Shown here piece after piece: positions 1-6,794 of a stretch of DNA of 8,095 nt. The stretch covers positions 1 through 8,095 of the forward strand of contig CAJXXO010000108.1 of NCBI GenBank assembly GCA_913062655.1, written 5' to 3'. Position 1 is the stretch's first letter. Each line of letters starts with the position of its first letter. The position numbers and the translations under genes are program-made. The notes beneath the pieces are model-generated. The model ran no database searches, was not told the origin of the DNA, and was given only the letters and a program-made list of their open reading frames with translations. Origin of the DNA: an uncultured Bacteroidota bacterium. GTDB taxonomy: Bacteria; Bacteroidota; Bacteroidia; Chitinophagales; S012-47.

Positions 1-1208
1 CCACCAAATATCAAACCGAAGCTGTGTGGCACCTCCGAGAGATGGCCAAAAATGATGATCAGGGCAGCCAACACATATACGGCAACCATGATAGGAACAA
101 TCTTTTCCGTCACACGGGCGATACTACGTATGCCCCCGATGATGACCATAGCTACCAGCACCGACATCATTAAGCCAAATACCCATCCTTGGTCCAGTGG
201 TCCGGCAGATGGAATGACGTTTGAAAATTGCTTAAAGGCTTGATTGACCTGAAACATATTGCCCCCGCCAAAGGAGCCCCCAATGCACATAATGGCAAAA
301 AAGGCGGCCAACACCTTGCCCAATCCGCCCAGTCCGCGCAGTTTCAAGCCCTCACTCAAATAGTACATCGGCCCACCATATACAACGCCTCGTTCATCGA
401 TCTTCCTGAACTTGACACCAAGCGTACACTCCACAAACTTGGACGACATACCGATCAATCCGGCTACAATCATCCAAAAGGTCGCACCGGGGCCACCGAG
501 GCTGATAGCAATAGCCACACCGGCAATGTTGCCCAATCCTACTGTCGCACTTAGCGCAGCAGTGAGCGCCTGAAAGTGAGAGACTTCTCCTGATTCATTG
601 GGGTCAGTGTATTTGCCTCGCACAATGTCCAGGGATAAGCGAAACTTGCGAATATTGACAAAGCCGAAATAGAGCGTAAAGATAGTGGCCCCCAGGATCA
701 GCCATACCAGTACGAAAGGCAACTCAATTTGCACCACTTGAAACCGAAAATCATTGACGATGCGGTCTTGCCCCTGAGCGGATAGGGTAAAGGTAAAGCC
801 ATCCACCTCTACCGGCTGCCCAAACTGCGCATCCTGCATAACCCGGTACTCATTGCCTGCTGCGTCCTGGTAGTTGTAGGTAAGTTGATAATGGTCTTCA
901 TCCAGGTAGGTGATGGTAAATGGCTTATCATCCGGTACATCACCCTCGAATTCCAGTTGATAGGGCGGTTCATCTACAATTGAGGCCCGCGTACCCCTCA
1001 CTTCCTTGAATATCAGGTCCTTCTTGATAGGAAACGCATAGAAAATAATATCCTCCACCGTTTTCGTAAAAGGGCCTATGCGTTCGTTGATGCGTTCATC
1101 TACTGATTGTTCCTGCTCACTGGCGAGTCGCACCGGAATGGTGTCCTGTGCCAGCAGTGGCATCCCCATCAGACATACGATCAGTGTACTCAGTAGTTGT
1201 TTGTACAT
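1..1208 (-). CDS. Sodium:alanine symporter (AGCS family), N-terminal part, with periplasmic extension
   Basis: This gene encodes an inner-membrane secondary transporter expected to import a small neutral amino acid such as alanine or glycine with Na+ (or H+). The 402 visible residues begin at the ATG at 1208, and the 3' end lies outside the window. Residues 1-20 form a signal-peptide-like segment (cleavage likely after LLA, before Q21). Residues about 30-160 are soluble and probably beta-rich. The first transporter helix is about 163-183. The AGCS core follows: ALSATVGLGNIAGVAIAIS at about 217-235, GGPGATFWM at 238-246, GGPMYYLSEGLK at 278-289, GGSFGGGNMFQ at 310-320, and further hydrophobic helices near 343-360 and 370-388. 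The glycine-rich GLGNIAG stretch is the conserved substrate/ion-binding region of the family. Family assignment is secure; substrate is inferred from the family. The long exported domain before the first helix is unusual (see findings). The gene has its own candidate promoter behind the terminator of the upstream peptidase gene, so it is probably a separate transcription unit. Confidence 0.93.
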   Translation of the reverse strand, partial: MYKQLLSTLIVCLMGMPLLAQDTIPVRLASEQEQSVDERINERIGPFTKTVEDIIFYAFPIKKDLIFKEVRGTRASIVDEPPYQLEFEGDVPDDKPFTITYLDEDHYQLTYNYQDAAGNEYRVMQDAQFGQPVEVDGFTFTLSAQGQDRIVNDFRFQVVQIELPFVLVWLILGATIFTLYFGFVNIRKFRLSLDIVRGKYTDPNESGEVSHFQALTAALSATVGLGNIAGVAIAISLGGPGATFWMIVAGLIGMSSKFVECTLGVKFRKIDERGVVYGGPMYYLSEGLKLRGLGGLGKVLAAFFAIMCIGGSFGGGNMFQVNQAFKQFSNVIPSAGPLDQGWVFGLMMSVLVAMVIIGGIRSIARVTEKIVPIMVAVYVLAALIIIFGHLSEVPHSFGLIFG

Positions 1209-1232
1209 GCGTTGTGGAATTGAGGTAAGGGC

Positions 1233-1264
1233 CTAAAATATTTAGAATTACCCCTATACGCAAA
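1233..1264 (-). promoter_or_regulatory. Candidate Bacteroidota promoter for the AGCS symporter gene
   Basis: On the minus strand, TATTTTAG (1240-1233) matches the -7 consensus TAnnTTTG except at one position. A TTTG (1264-1261) lies 20 bases upstream, the expected -33 element spacing. The box ends 24 bases before the ATG. The -33 TTTG is formed by the T-tract of the preceding gene's terminator. This is motif evidence only. Confidence 0.45.
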
Positions 1265-1290
1265 AAAGGGGATGTTAACACCCCCTTTTT
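1262..1290 (-). terminator. Rho-independent terminator of the M36 peptidase gene
   Basis: Read on the minus strand, a G-rich arm (GGGGGTG), a TTAA loop and the arm CATCCCC form a seven-pair hairpin containing one G-U wobble. It is extended at its base by an A-tract pairing with the following T-tract (TTTTTT). It begins about 21 bases past the peptidase stop codon. On the plus strand the same pairing contains an A-C mismatch, so the structure is best in the minus orientation, in agreement with the peptidase gene. Confidence 0.85.
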
Positions 1291-1311
1291 CTGCCATTTC
1301 TATGGATTATC

Positions 1312-4251
1312 CTATCGTTGTATAACCAAGGGTTGCACCGTACGACCCGCGGTGGAGTATAGCTTAACCCAATACATACCGGCCGGTAGTTGGGTAGTGG
1401 ATAAAGTGATAACCTCTCTGTTGGGCAGCACTTGCTGCTGTAAGACTCGACCCGTCACATCTATGATCTCCAAGCGCTCCAACGGAACTTCCCCCTGGTA
1501 TCGAATCGTCACCTGATCTTGCGCAGGGTTAGGCTGCATAGTGAACGCAACAGAACCGCTTTTTACTGCAGTCGGTGCCCCCGAAATATCCAGCACTGCC
1601 AGGTCGTCAACAGCTGCTTCTACAATGCTTCCCCCATCGAGATTAGTGCCTGGAACCAGGCTATCCTGGGCCACAAAGAGCAGCGAAACAGTAGCTGTCT
1701 TTTGCACATAATCTTCTACGGCTATCACATGTTGGCGCCAGCTTCTATCGGAAGTAAAAGTTCGCTCTACGCGCACCCAATCTGTACCATCATCGGAAAT
1801 GAATACCTGCCAGGGATCGTTGCCCGGGTTGGCTCCTCCAGCCGGATCGTTGACAAACCAACGCCAGTAGCTGAAGGCAGGTTTCTCGTAGGTAGTCAGG
1901 TCGAAAACTGGCGACTGAAGCGTGGTTTTGCCATCATCTACATCGTTGGCCCCCATAGTACCACTGCTGGCATTGCCGGTAAAGGCACATAAGTTGGTCG
2001 TATTGTTTGGTGTGCGGTCCTGGTCCGTTTGCACCATGGCATTCACATTGTCGAAAGTGGCCACAGGTACACTGATATCCCATTGACCGGTTGAGGCATT
2101 ATCATCACCAAATGGGTTTACAGCCCATCCACCAAAAGTAATATCGAAATCTTCCACTACTTGCTCCTCATATCCGACCGTAATGAAGTAAGGCAAGTTG
2201 GGATCATCACTAAGGTTCGCTTTTACCGGATCGGCCACCACTTCGGTGCCAAATACATCCTCCACCACAAAATAGTAGTCGATAATCGTACCCTCAGGCT
2301 GCGGCCCAATATTGACTTCATAATTAATCGCTCCGGTGGCCGTCATAGCCTGGCTTTGGTAAGCGGCATTGGCATCAGTGCGATAGTACACCAGCACATC
2401 ACCCAGATAAGTCGGCAAAGCGGTGGTGAGTCGGGTGGTTAATTCAACATCCTGGTTAGCCGGGTTAATAAGCGGTGCAGTGTGAGCTAAGGTGGCATTG
2501 GCAAGCAGTGAAATACCATGCTTCGCAAATCCATCGATAATGGCCGAGTCATTGGGGGTTCCATTGACCAGGTTGCCATCATCGTCATCGGCCAGCATTA
2601 CCTCCAGCAAGATATCGCTGTAGAGCTGCCCTTCTCCCCCATCAGGTGCGATAGGGGTATTCACTTGCGCCCCGACAAACAGCTCCAACATCTTGTCCAT
2701 ATCATTACCCAGATTGCGGTAAGTATCCCAAAAGGCACCGGCAATGATCTCCCCATCTGCGTGCACTTGTCCCACCAGGTCCTGTGGGTATACTTTCGGG
2801 TCTACATCATAGCGTCTAACAAAAGTGTTGGCTCCACCCAAAAAGCCCTGTCCAATAATGGGATCCAACGATAAACTGAAGGCCCACACATCGGCATATC
2901 CTTCCTGGAGGGCGCCATTGTTGGCAAAGCCGCCCCAGAAATCATAGTATTCATAGTTGATGCCGTGTCCGTATTCGTGATAGACGACATCGCTAAACAA
3001 GGCGGTAGCCGGACAGCCACCCCCCTGGGCGAAGAAGTTAATCGATACGCCATTATAAAAAGCGTTGCAGCTACCCGATGACAGTTCAACATTGACACGA
3101 AAAGCCGTATCCATTTGAATAAACCCGGGATCAGTGACTTCCTTCATGTGGTCATGCACCAAGTCGGTGTGGTAGTAGCCGGCCAGCTCGGTGGCCAATA
3201 CCTTACCTGTCAGGTCAATTACATTGTTACCCGGCTCCAGGCTATCTATGACGACAGGGGTGGCCTCTGTTTGCGCATTCACCACACGGGCATGACGACC
3301 CGCCAGGTAAATCTCCGCTTCTACCTTTTGTGTAAGGTTTGGGAGGATAACTTGGCCGCTTGTGTCAGTAAAAAAAGTATCTGTACCCACTACGACCATC
3401 AGGTCAGGAATGGCACGACTTACCGGGTTGCGCAGCGGATTGTCCACTACATCGCCCGTTATTCTCGCATCGGCCAGCTTGGGCGCACAAGTGTGCACTT
3501 GATTCACCCGGTACCACACCTTACCGGTGTGCGCATCCACTAAAGTATAATACCGTCCGGGCTCATCCTGAAACCCGCGGGTAATCACCTCCGCCTGTTG
3601 TACCAATCGGTAGTCTACCTCCTGCTCGCCCGGCACAGGTAGTATGGCCAGGTCATCCAGTTTTACCTGCTGTACGTCATAGGGAATGCCTTCCGTAGCT
3701 GCATCAGCCAATTGCGCACCGGATAGATGGGGCGTAGTGGACAATTGCATTTGCGGAAAAGCATCCACGCCAAATTGCATGACCGCTCCATCCGCATTAA
3801 ACCGCACACTCACCTGACTCCATAGCACGGGCAGGCCCTCATGCTGTTGTGCCATTTTTACGAGCGTGAAATCCTCTTTTTCCACGACTTGTACGACATG
3901 TAACGCTTCTGCCGGGATGTTAAAATCTGACAGACCGTTGCGTAGGAATGAAAGCGCGGCCTGCACCGGCTCTTGTAATCCGCCCCAAGGAATAGGGGCC
4001 CCATAAGCACGATGAGGTAAGCCGGTACGTTCGTCAAATTGCACCCACCATGTACCATGCTTCTGCACAAAAGACTGCCAGGCCGGCTGCTGCCGCAGCC
4101 ACTGCTGTGTGGCCGCATTGAAATAGGTAGGTTGTGGAGTTAAAAAAGAGACCCTGGCAGGATCGTCAGCCTCGGTATGGCCCGAATGAGCCTTAGTGTA
4201 GGTAACCGATGCCAGTAGGATAAAGAAAAGCAGTAGAAATCTAGAATGCAT
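1312..4251 (-). CDS. Secreted M36 (fungalysin-type) zinc metallopeptidase with T9SS type A sorting domain
   Basis: This 979-residue protein is predicted to be an exported, cell-surface or released endopeptidase. I start it at the ATG at 4251 because this puts a clean signal peptide at residues 1-21 (hydrophobic FLLLFFILLASV, cleavage after TKA). The frame also opens at a TTG at 4329, adding 26 residues ahead of the signal. Residues about 35-255 resemble the FTP/PepSY propeptide that inhibits the enzyme until maturation. The catalytic domain carries the zinc motif HEYGH (425-429), the third ligand Glu450 in QEGYAD, and His497 in the VHADGEIIAGAFWD block typical of M36. It ends near GTPNDSAIIDGFAKHGI (about 564-580). 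Next come a fibronectin-III-like stretch (about 590-695) and a jelly-roll/MAM-like region (about 700-888). The last 80 residues (about 899-979, with FTMQPNPAQDQ and PAGMYWVKL) form the type A sorting domain that is removed during T9SS export. All key residues are present. The substrate is unknown; nutrition from extracellular protein is an inference. Confidence 0.93.
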   Translation of the reverse strand: MHSRFLLLFFILLASVTYTKAHSGHTEADDPARVSFLTPQPTYFNAATQQWLRQQPAWQSFVQKHGTWWVQFDERTGLPHRAYGAPIPWGGLQEPVQAALSFLRNGLSDFNIPAEALHVVQVVEKEDFTLVKMAQQHEGLPVLWSQVSVRFNADGAVMQFGVDAFPQMQLSTTPHLSGAQLADAATEGIPYDVQQVKLDDLAILPVPGEQEVDYRLVQQAEVITRGFQDEPGRYYTLVDAHTGKVWYRVNQVHTCAPKLADARITGDVVDNPLRNPVSRAIPDLMVVVGTDTFFTDTSGQVILPNLTQKVEAEIYLAGRHARVVNAQTEATPVVIDSLEPGNNVIDLTGKVLATELAGYYHTDLVHDHMKEVTDPGFIQMDTAFRVNVELSSGSCNAFYNGVSINFFAQGGGCPATALFSDVVYHEYGHGINYEYYDFWGGFANNGALQEGYADVWAFSLSLDPIIGQGFLGGANTFVRRYDVDPKVYPQDLVGQVHADGEIIAGAFWDTYRNLGNDMDKMLELFVGAQVNTPIAPDGGEGQLYSDILLEVMLADDDDGNLVNGTPNDSAIIDGFAKHGISLLANATLAHTAPLINPANQDVELTTRLTTALPTYLGDVLVYYRTDANAAYQSQAMTATGAINYEVNIGPQPEGTIIDYYFVVEDVFGTEVVADPVKANLSDDPNLPYFITVGYEEQVVEDFDITFGGWAVNPFGDDNASTGQWDISVPVATFDNVNAMVQTDQDRTPNNTTNLCAFTGNASSGTMGANDVDDGKTTLQSPVFDLTTYEKPAFSYWRWFVNDPAGGANPGNDPWQVFISDDGTDWVRVERTFTSDRSWRQHVIAVEDYVQKTATVSLLFVAQDSLVPGTNLDGGSIVEAAVDDLAVLDISGAPTAVKSGSVAFTMQPNPAQDQVTIRYQGEVPLERLEIIDVTGRVLQQQVLPNREVITLSTTQLPAGMYWVKLYSTAGRTVQPLVIQR

Positions 4252-4282
4252 AAAATTGGATTTTCTGAAGGAAGTAGTGCTA

Positions 4283-4290
4283 CTAAAGTA
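4283..4290 (-). promoter_or_regulatory. Weak candidate -7 box for the M36 peptidase gene
   Basis: TACTTTAG on the minus strand differs from TAnnTTTG at one position and lies 31 bases before the preferred ATG, within the 74-base gap after the PhnP-like gene. No TTTG is visible at the -33 spacing. The peptidase may therefore have its own promoter or be read through from the upstream genes; the sequence does not decide. Confidence 0.25.
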
Positions 4291-4325
4291 ATCTATTTGA
4301 TAAGATATCGGTTCGCAGTTGAGTA

Positions 4326-5087
4326 TCAAACATGTATAGTTAGGCCATCGTAGGCGATACAGACATTCGAAGGCAGCTCAGCCTCCACATCCGTGTGGCG
4401 ACCCATTTGATGGCTGAGATGCGTAAGATAAGCCTTGCGGGGAGCCAATTCCTCAATGAGTGCCAAGGCTTCTTCAAGTGTGAAGTGAGAAATATGATCT
4501 TCCTTGCGCAACGCATTAAGCACCAGGGTATCAGTCCCCTTCACTTTGGCTTTTTCTTCCGGGGCAATGTAGTTGGCATCCGTGATATAGGTAAAGTCGC
4601 CAAACCGGAAACCTACCACAGGCAGTTTATAGTGCAATACATTTATGGGCGTGATAGCCAGGTCGAAAAGCTCGAATGGGTGATCTTCGATATCATGCAA
4701 TTCCACCTTGGGCACACCCGGGTAATTGGGGTTGGCAAAGATGTAGGCAAACTGTTTTTGCAGTTCCCGCTGTACATGCGGAGTGGCATAGATATCAGCC
4801 GGTAATCGCTGCTTAAAGTTGAAGGCCCGCACATCATCCAGCCCTGCAGTATGATCACGATGTTCGTGCGTAAAGAGGATGGCGTCTAGTTGCTGTACAT
4901 CATTGTCCAGCATCTGTTGGCGAAAATCGGGTCCGGTGTCTACTACCACCACGCGGTTGTTGTATTCCACCATTATGGAGGTGCGCAGTCGCTTATCGTG
5001 CGGATCGGGTGACTGGCACACCGGACAGTCGCAACCAATAACGGGAATCCCCTGCGATGTGCCTGTGCCTAAAAATGTAACCCTCAA
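4326..5087 (-). CDS. PhnP-like metallo-beta-lactamase-fold hydrolase
   Basis: This is a cytoplasmic 253-residue metallohydrolase related to PhnP, the phosphoribosyl cyclic phosphodiesterase of phosphonate breakdown. The metal-binding signature THEHRDH spans 73-79 (His74, His76, Asp78, His79). Further probable ligands are His152, Asp170 in TYITDAN, and His223 in LTHLSHQMGRH. Near the N-terminus, GCDCPVC supplies Cys19, Cys21 and Cys24. With His226 these match the additional structural zinc site known from PhnP. Length is normal for the family. The start is TTG, not ATG: it gives the expected MRVTFLGTGTSQG N-terminus and overlaps the stop codon of the upstream gene by four bases (TTGA), implying translational coupling. 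No other phosphonate gene is nearby, so a role in C-P lyase degradation is not supported. The substrate is unknown and may be another cyclic phosphodiester. Confidence 0.9.
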   Translation of the reverse strand: MRVTFLGTGTSQGIPVIGCDCPVCQSPDPHDKRLRTSIMVEYNNRVVVVDTGPDFRQQMLDNDVQQLDAILFTHEHRDHTAGLDDVRAFNFKQRLPADIYATPHVQRELQKQFAYIFANPNYPGVPKVELHDIEDHPFELFDLAITPINVLHYKLPVVGFRFGDFTYITDANYIAPEEKAKVKGTDTLVLNALRKEDHISHFTLEEALALIEELAPRKAYLTHLSHQMGRHTDVEAELPSNVCIAYDGLTIHV

Positions 5088-5359
5088 GAAGCTTGTTTTT
5101 GTGTCAGCAGAAAATCGAGGTAAGCAACGGCTTCTTCATCCAATTGTTCCCTGTCGATGTCAACTTGCCCGATGATATCGAGTAAGACATTGATCTTGGA
5201 CTCAAGGGTATAATATCGATTGATGACCACCACACGTTTTGATTCCAACAAACAATAGCCACTATTGAAGTGCCCCTTTTCGTAGCGCACAACGAAGCCG
5301 GCATCCTTCAACAAGGACTCCATCGCTTTGAGGGTTTTATCGTTGTATCGAAAGGTCAT
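5084..5359 (-). CDS. Conserved-looking small protein of unknown function, coupled to the PhnP-like gene
   Basis: This 91-residue protein starts at an ATG and has no signal peptide, membrane helix or cysteine cluster (one Cys, in GYCLL). It is therefore probably a small cytoplasmic protein. It contains alternating charged and hydrophobic segments: an amphipathic helix (TLKAMESLLKDAG, about 8-20), then short beta-like stretches (FVVRYEKG, SGYCLLESKRVVVINRYY), then a helix-rich C-terminal half (about 52-87). I do not assign a named family. From memory, similar 90-residue proteins occur widely in Bacteroidota; I could not check this. Evidence that it is real: a perfect -7 box 16 bases upstream of its ATG, and a TTGA stop/start overlap with the hydrolase gene. 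Co-translation suggests a shared pathway or physical partnership, but that is inference. Confidence 0.8.
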   Translation of the reverse strand: MTFRYNDKTLKAMESLLKDAGFVVRYEKGHFNSGYCLLESKRVVVINRYYTLESKINVLLDIIGQVDIDREQLDEEAVAYLDFLLTQKQAS

Positions 5360-5375
5360 GCTACTGGTTGTCTAA

Positions 5376-5383
5376 CAAATATA
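5376..5383 (-). promoter_or_regulatory. -7 promoter box for the unknown gene and PhnP-like gene unit
   Basis: TATATTTG on the minus strand is an exact match to TAnnTTTG and ends 16 bases before the ATG at 5359, giving a very short leader. I see no TTTG at the -33 spacing. It likely drives the 91-residue gene and the overlapping hydrolase gene, and perhaps the peptidase downstream. Confidence 0.5.
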
Positions 5384-5448
5384 GGAGGATGGTACGGTAA
5401 AATGACGAAGGTTGTACACGTAAAAGCGTGTAAATAGCGTTGCCTACG

Positions 5449-5456
5449 TAACTTTG
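5449..5456 (+). promoter_or_regulatory. -7 promoter box abutting the barrel-protein start codon (leaderless type)
   Basis: TAACTTTG exactly matches TAnnTTTG and is only four bases from the ATG at 5461. Transcription would begin at or within a few bases of the start codon. No clear TTTG is seen at the -33 spacing. Confidence 0.5.
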
Positions 5457-5460
5457 TATC

Positions 5461-6057
5461 ATGCGATATTTTCTCCTCTTGTTTTTACTTGTTGGGTTGT
5501 TAGCACCCCGGCTTCATGCACAGACCTTTAATGCCGCCATTATAGGGGGCATCAACTTGTCGCAGATCGATGGGGATGACATGGCGGGCTACGATAAAGT
5601 GGGCTGGAATGCGGGCGTAAAGGCGTATGCTTTTTTACAGGAGCAGTTGTCGTTGAGTTTTGAATTGCTATACAGCGAGAAAGGAAGCCGCGCTTCACTA
5701 ATCGACCGGCAGTTTGTACCCCCGACCAACATTTTTATGCAATATGCAGAAATACCCGTATTGATCCACTACCACGACCGCAATGGGATGGTTTTTGGTG
5801 GTGGATTTTCCTACAATCAATTGTTCGATTTTCAGCGGACCGTAAATGGCGTCAATACTTCACAGGATGATCCGGTGCCCAATAATAGCGACTGGGCCAT
5901 CGTGGGCGACCTCACCTTTGTGATTAAAGATCACTTTGGCATCAACGGGCGTATGTCCTATTCCCTCTTCCCTATCGCCAATGATCCCAACAGCAATCTA
6001 CAGAACCAACAGTGGTTAAACAATGTAATCAGCCTCCGCTTGATGTACATTTTCTAA
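5461..6057 (+). CDS. Small outer-membrane beta-barrel protein (PorT-family-like)
   Basis: This 198-residue protein is predicted to insert in the outer membrane as a small beta-barrel. The ATG is chosen because residues 1-20 form a signal peptide (hydrophobic FLLLFLLVGLL, cleavage after LHA before Gln21). The mature protein shows alternating polar/hydrophobic strands ending in aromatic residues: AAIIGGINLSQIDG near its start, then GWNAGVKAYAFL, LSLSFELLYSEKGSR, YAEIPVLIHYH, MVFGGGFSYN, HFGINGRMSYSLFP and VISLRLMYIF. The final phenylalanine is the usual signal for the barrel-assembly machinery. The pattern fits the Bacteroidota outer-membrane beta-barrel family often labelled porin/PorT family; specific function is unknown. 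It is transcribed away from the unknown-hydrolase-peptidase run and converges on engB, overlapping it by four bases. It is distinct in sequence from the PorT gene further right. Confidence 0.87.
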   Translation: MRYFLLLFLLVGLLAPRLHAQTFNAAIIGGINLSQIDGDDMAGYDKVGWNAGVKAYAFLQEQLSLSFELLYSEKGSRASLIDRQFVPPTNIFMQYAEIPVLIHYHDRNGMVFGGGFSYNQLFDFQRTVNGVNTSQDDPVPNNSDWAIVGDLTFVIKDHFGINGRMSYSLFPIANDPNSNLQNQQWLNNVISLRLMYIF

Positions 6058-6683
6058 AGCTGCTGATTCACCTCTGCAATGTAATCCAGCAGTGTGTCCC
6101 GGCCAAGGCCCTTTACCGCAGAGGTAACAAAATGAGGGGGCAGCTCCGCCCAGGACTCCTTCATGGCTTCGAGGAAGGTATCGATATTAGCTTCGGCTTC
6201 TTTTGGCTTCAACTTATCCGCCTTGGTAAATACCAACAGAAAAGGTACTTGCTGCTCACCCAACCAGTTGATGAACTCGAGGTCATTCTCCTGGGGTGCG
6301 ATCCGCGCATCGATCAAGACGAACACTGCGGTGAGCGATTCGCGCAATACCAGGTATCGTCTGATCATTTGCTGCCATTTCTTGCGGTTGGTCTTGCTCA
6401 CTTTGGCATAGCCATAGCCGGGTAAGTCTACCAGGTACCACCCTTTCTCTTTCTTGTCCGGGTCATGGTTGATCAGAAAGAAATTGAGTAATTGGGTTTT
6501 GCCGGGTGTACCGGAAGTTTTGGCCAGCTTCCGTTGCCCGGTCAGCATATTGATAAGGGAGGATTTACCGACATTGGAACGACCGATGAAGGCATACTCC
6601 GGTCGATCCGGTTGGGGGCAATCTTCCACCTTGGGAAAACTGCCGGTAAAAACAGCAGAATGTACGTGCGATTGAATAGCCAT
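6054..6683 (-). CDS. engB: Ribosome biogenesis GTP-binding protein EngB/YsxC
   Basis: This 209-residue cytoplasmic GTPase of the TrmE-Era-EngA-YihA-Septin group is needed in studied bacteria for late assembly of the large ribosomal subunit. The motifs appear in order: G1 GRSNVGKS (34-41), G2 region TSGTPGKT (57-63 area), G3 DLPG (86-89) inside the EngB-typical DLPGYGYAKV, G4 TKAD (153-156) and G5 TSA (187-189). The N-terminal lead-in to PEYAFIGRSNVGKS and the total length are typical, so the protein is complete. The ATG at 6683 follows a perfect -7 box by four bases. The gene is divergent from porT and converges on the barrel-protein gene with overlapping stop codons. I see no terminator between the two converging genes. 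The function is secure from the family. Confidence 0.96.
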   Translation of the reverse strand: MAIQSHVHSAVFTGSFPKVEDCPQPDRPEYAFIGRSNVGKSSLINMLTGQRKLAKTSGTPGKTQLLNFFLINHDPDKKEKGWYLVDLPGYGYAKVSKTNRKKWQQMIRRYLVLRESLTAVFVLIDARIAPQENDLEFINWLGEQQVPFLLVFTKADKLKPKEAEANIDTFLEAMKESWAELPPHFVTSAVKGLGRDTLLDYIAEVNQQL

Positions 6684-6687
6684 GATG

Positions 6688-6695
6688 CAAAGCTA
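6688..6695 (-). promoter_or_regulatory. -7 promoter box abutting the engB start codon (leaderless type)
   Basis: TAGCTTTG on the minus strand exactly matches TAnnTTTG and is four bases from the engB ATG. The whole box-to-start module (6695-6681) is identical at 13 of 15 positions to that of the barrel gene at 5449-5463. No TTTG at the -33 spacing. Confidence 0.5.
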
Positions 6696-6711
6696 CCTAA
6701 TGCGGAAACAC

Positions 6712-6719
6712 TATCTTTG
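6712..6719 (+). promoter_or_regulatory. -7 promoter box for porT
   Basis: TATCTTTG exactly matches TAnnTTTG and points toward porT. It stands back to back with the engB box, with 16 bases between them. It ends 75 bases before the preferred porT ATG and 24 bases before an alternative ATG at 6744. No TTTG is clear at the -33 spacing. Confidence 0.45.
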
Positions 6720-6794
6720 CGGCCACTATTGAATAAGCCTCCTATGCATATCCTCGTAAACAATAGTAGCCACCATTTGTCGTTTAGGCTTGCG

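Noticed and set aside
52..554. Two plus-strand open frames opposite the symporter gene
   Set aside because: They are antisense to a clear AGCS coding sequence and have no recognisable protein features.
1519..3543. Several open frames of 90-157 codons on the plus strand across the peptidase gene
   Set aside because: They are antisense to a protein with a full set of catalytic motifs and show no domains or start signals.
4395..5175. Plus- and minus-strand open frames inside the hydrolase and 91-residue genes
   Set aside because: They are shadows of the coding frames with the expected motifs; none has domain evidence.
6492..6794. In-frame extension of porT by about 100 codons upstream, overlapping engB
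   Set aside because: It is antisense to the conserved engB reading frame and would bury the PorT signal peptide in the middle of the protein.
6744..6794. Alternative porT start at the ATG at 6744
   Set aside because: It adds 17 mostly polar residues, including two histidines, before a clean signal peptide. It cannot be excluded, but the ATG at 6795 gives the expected N-terminus.
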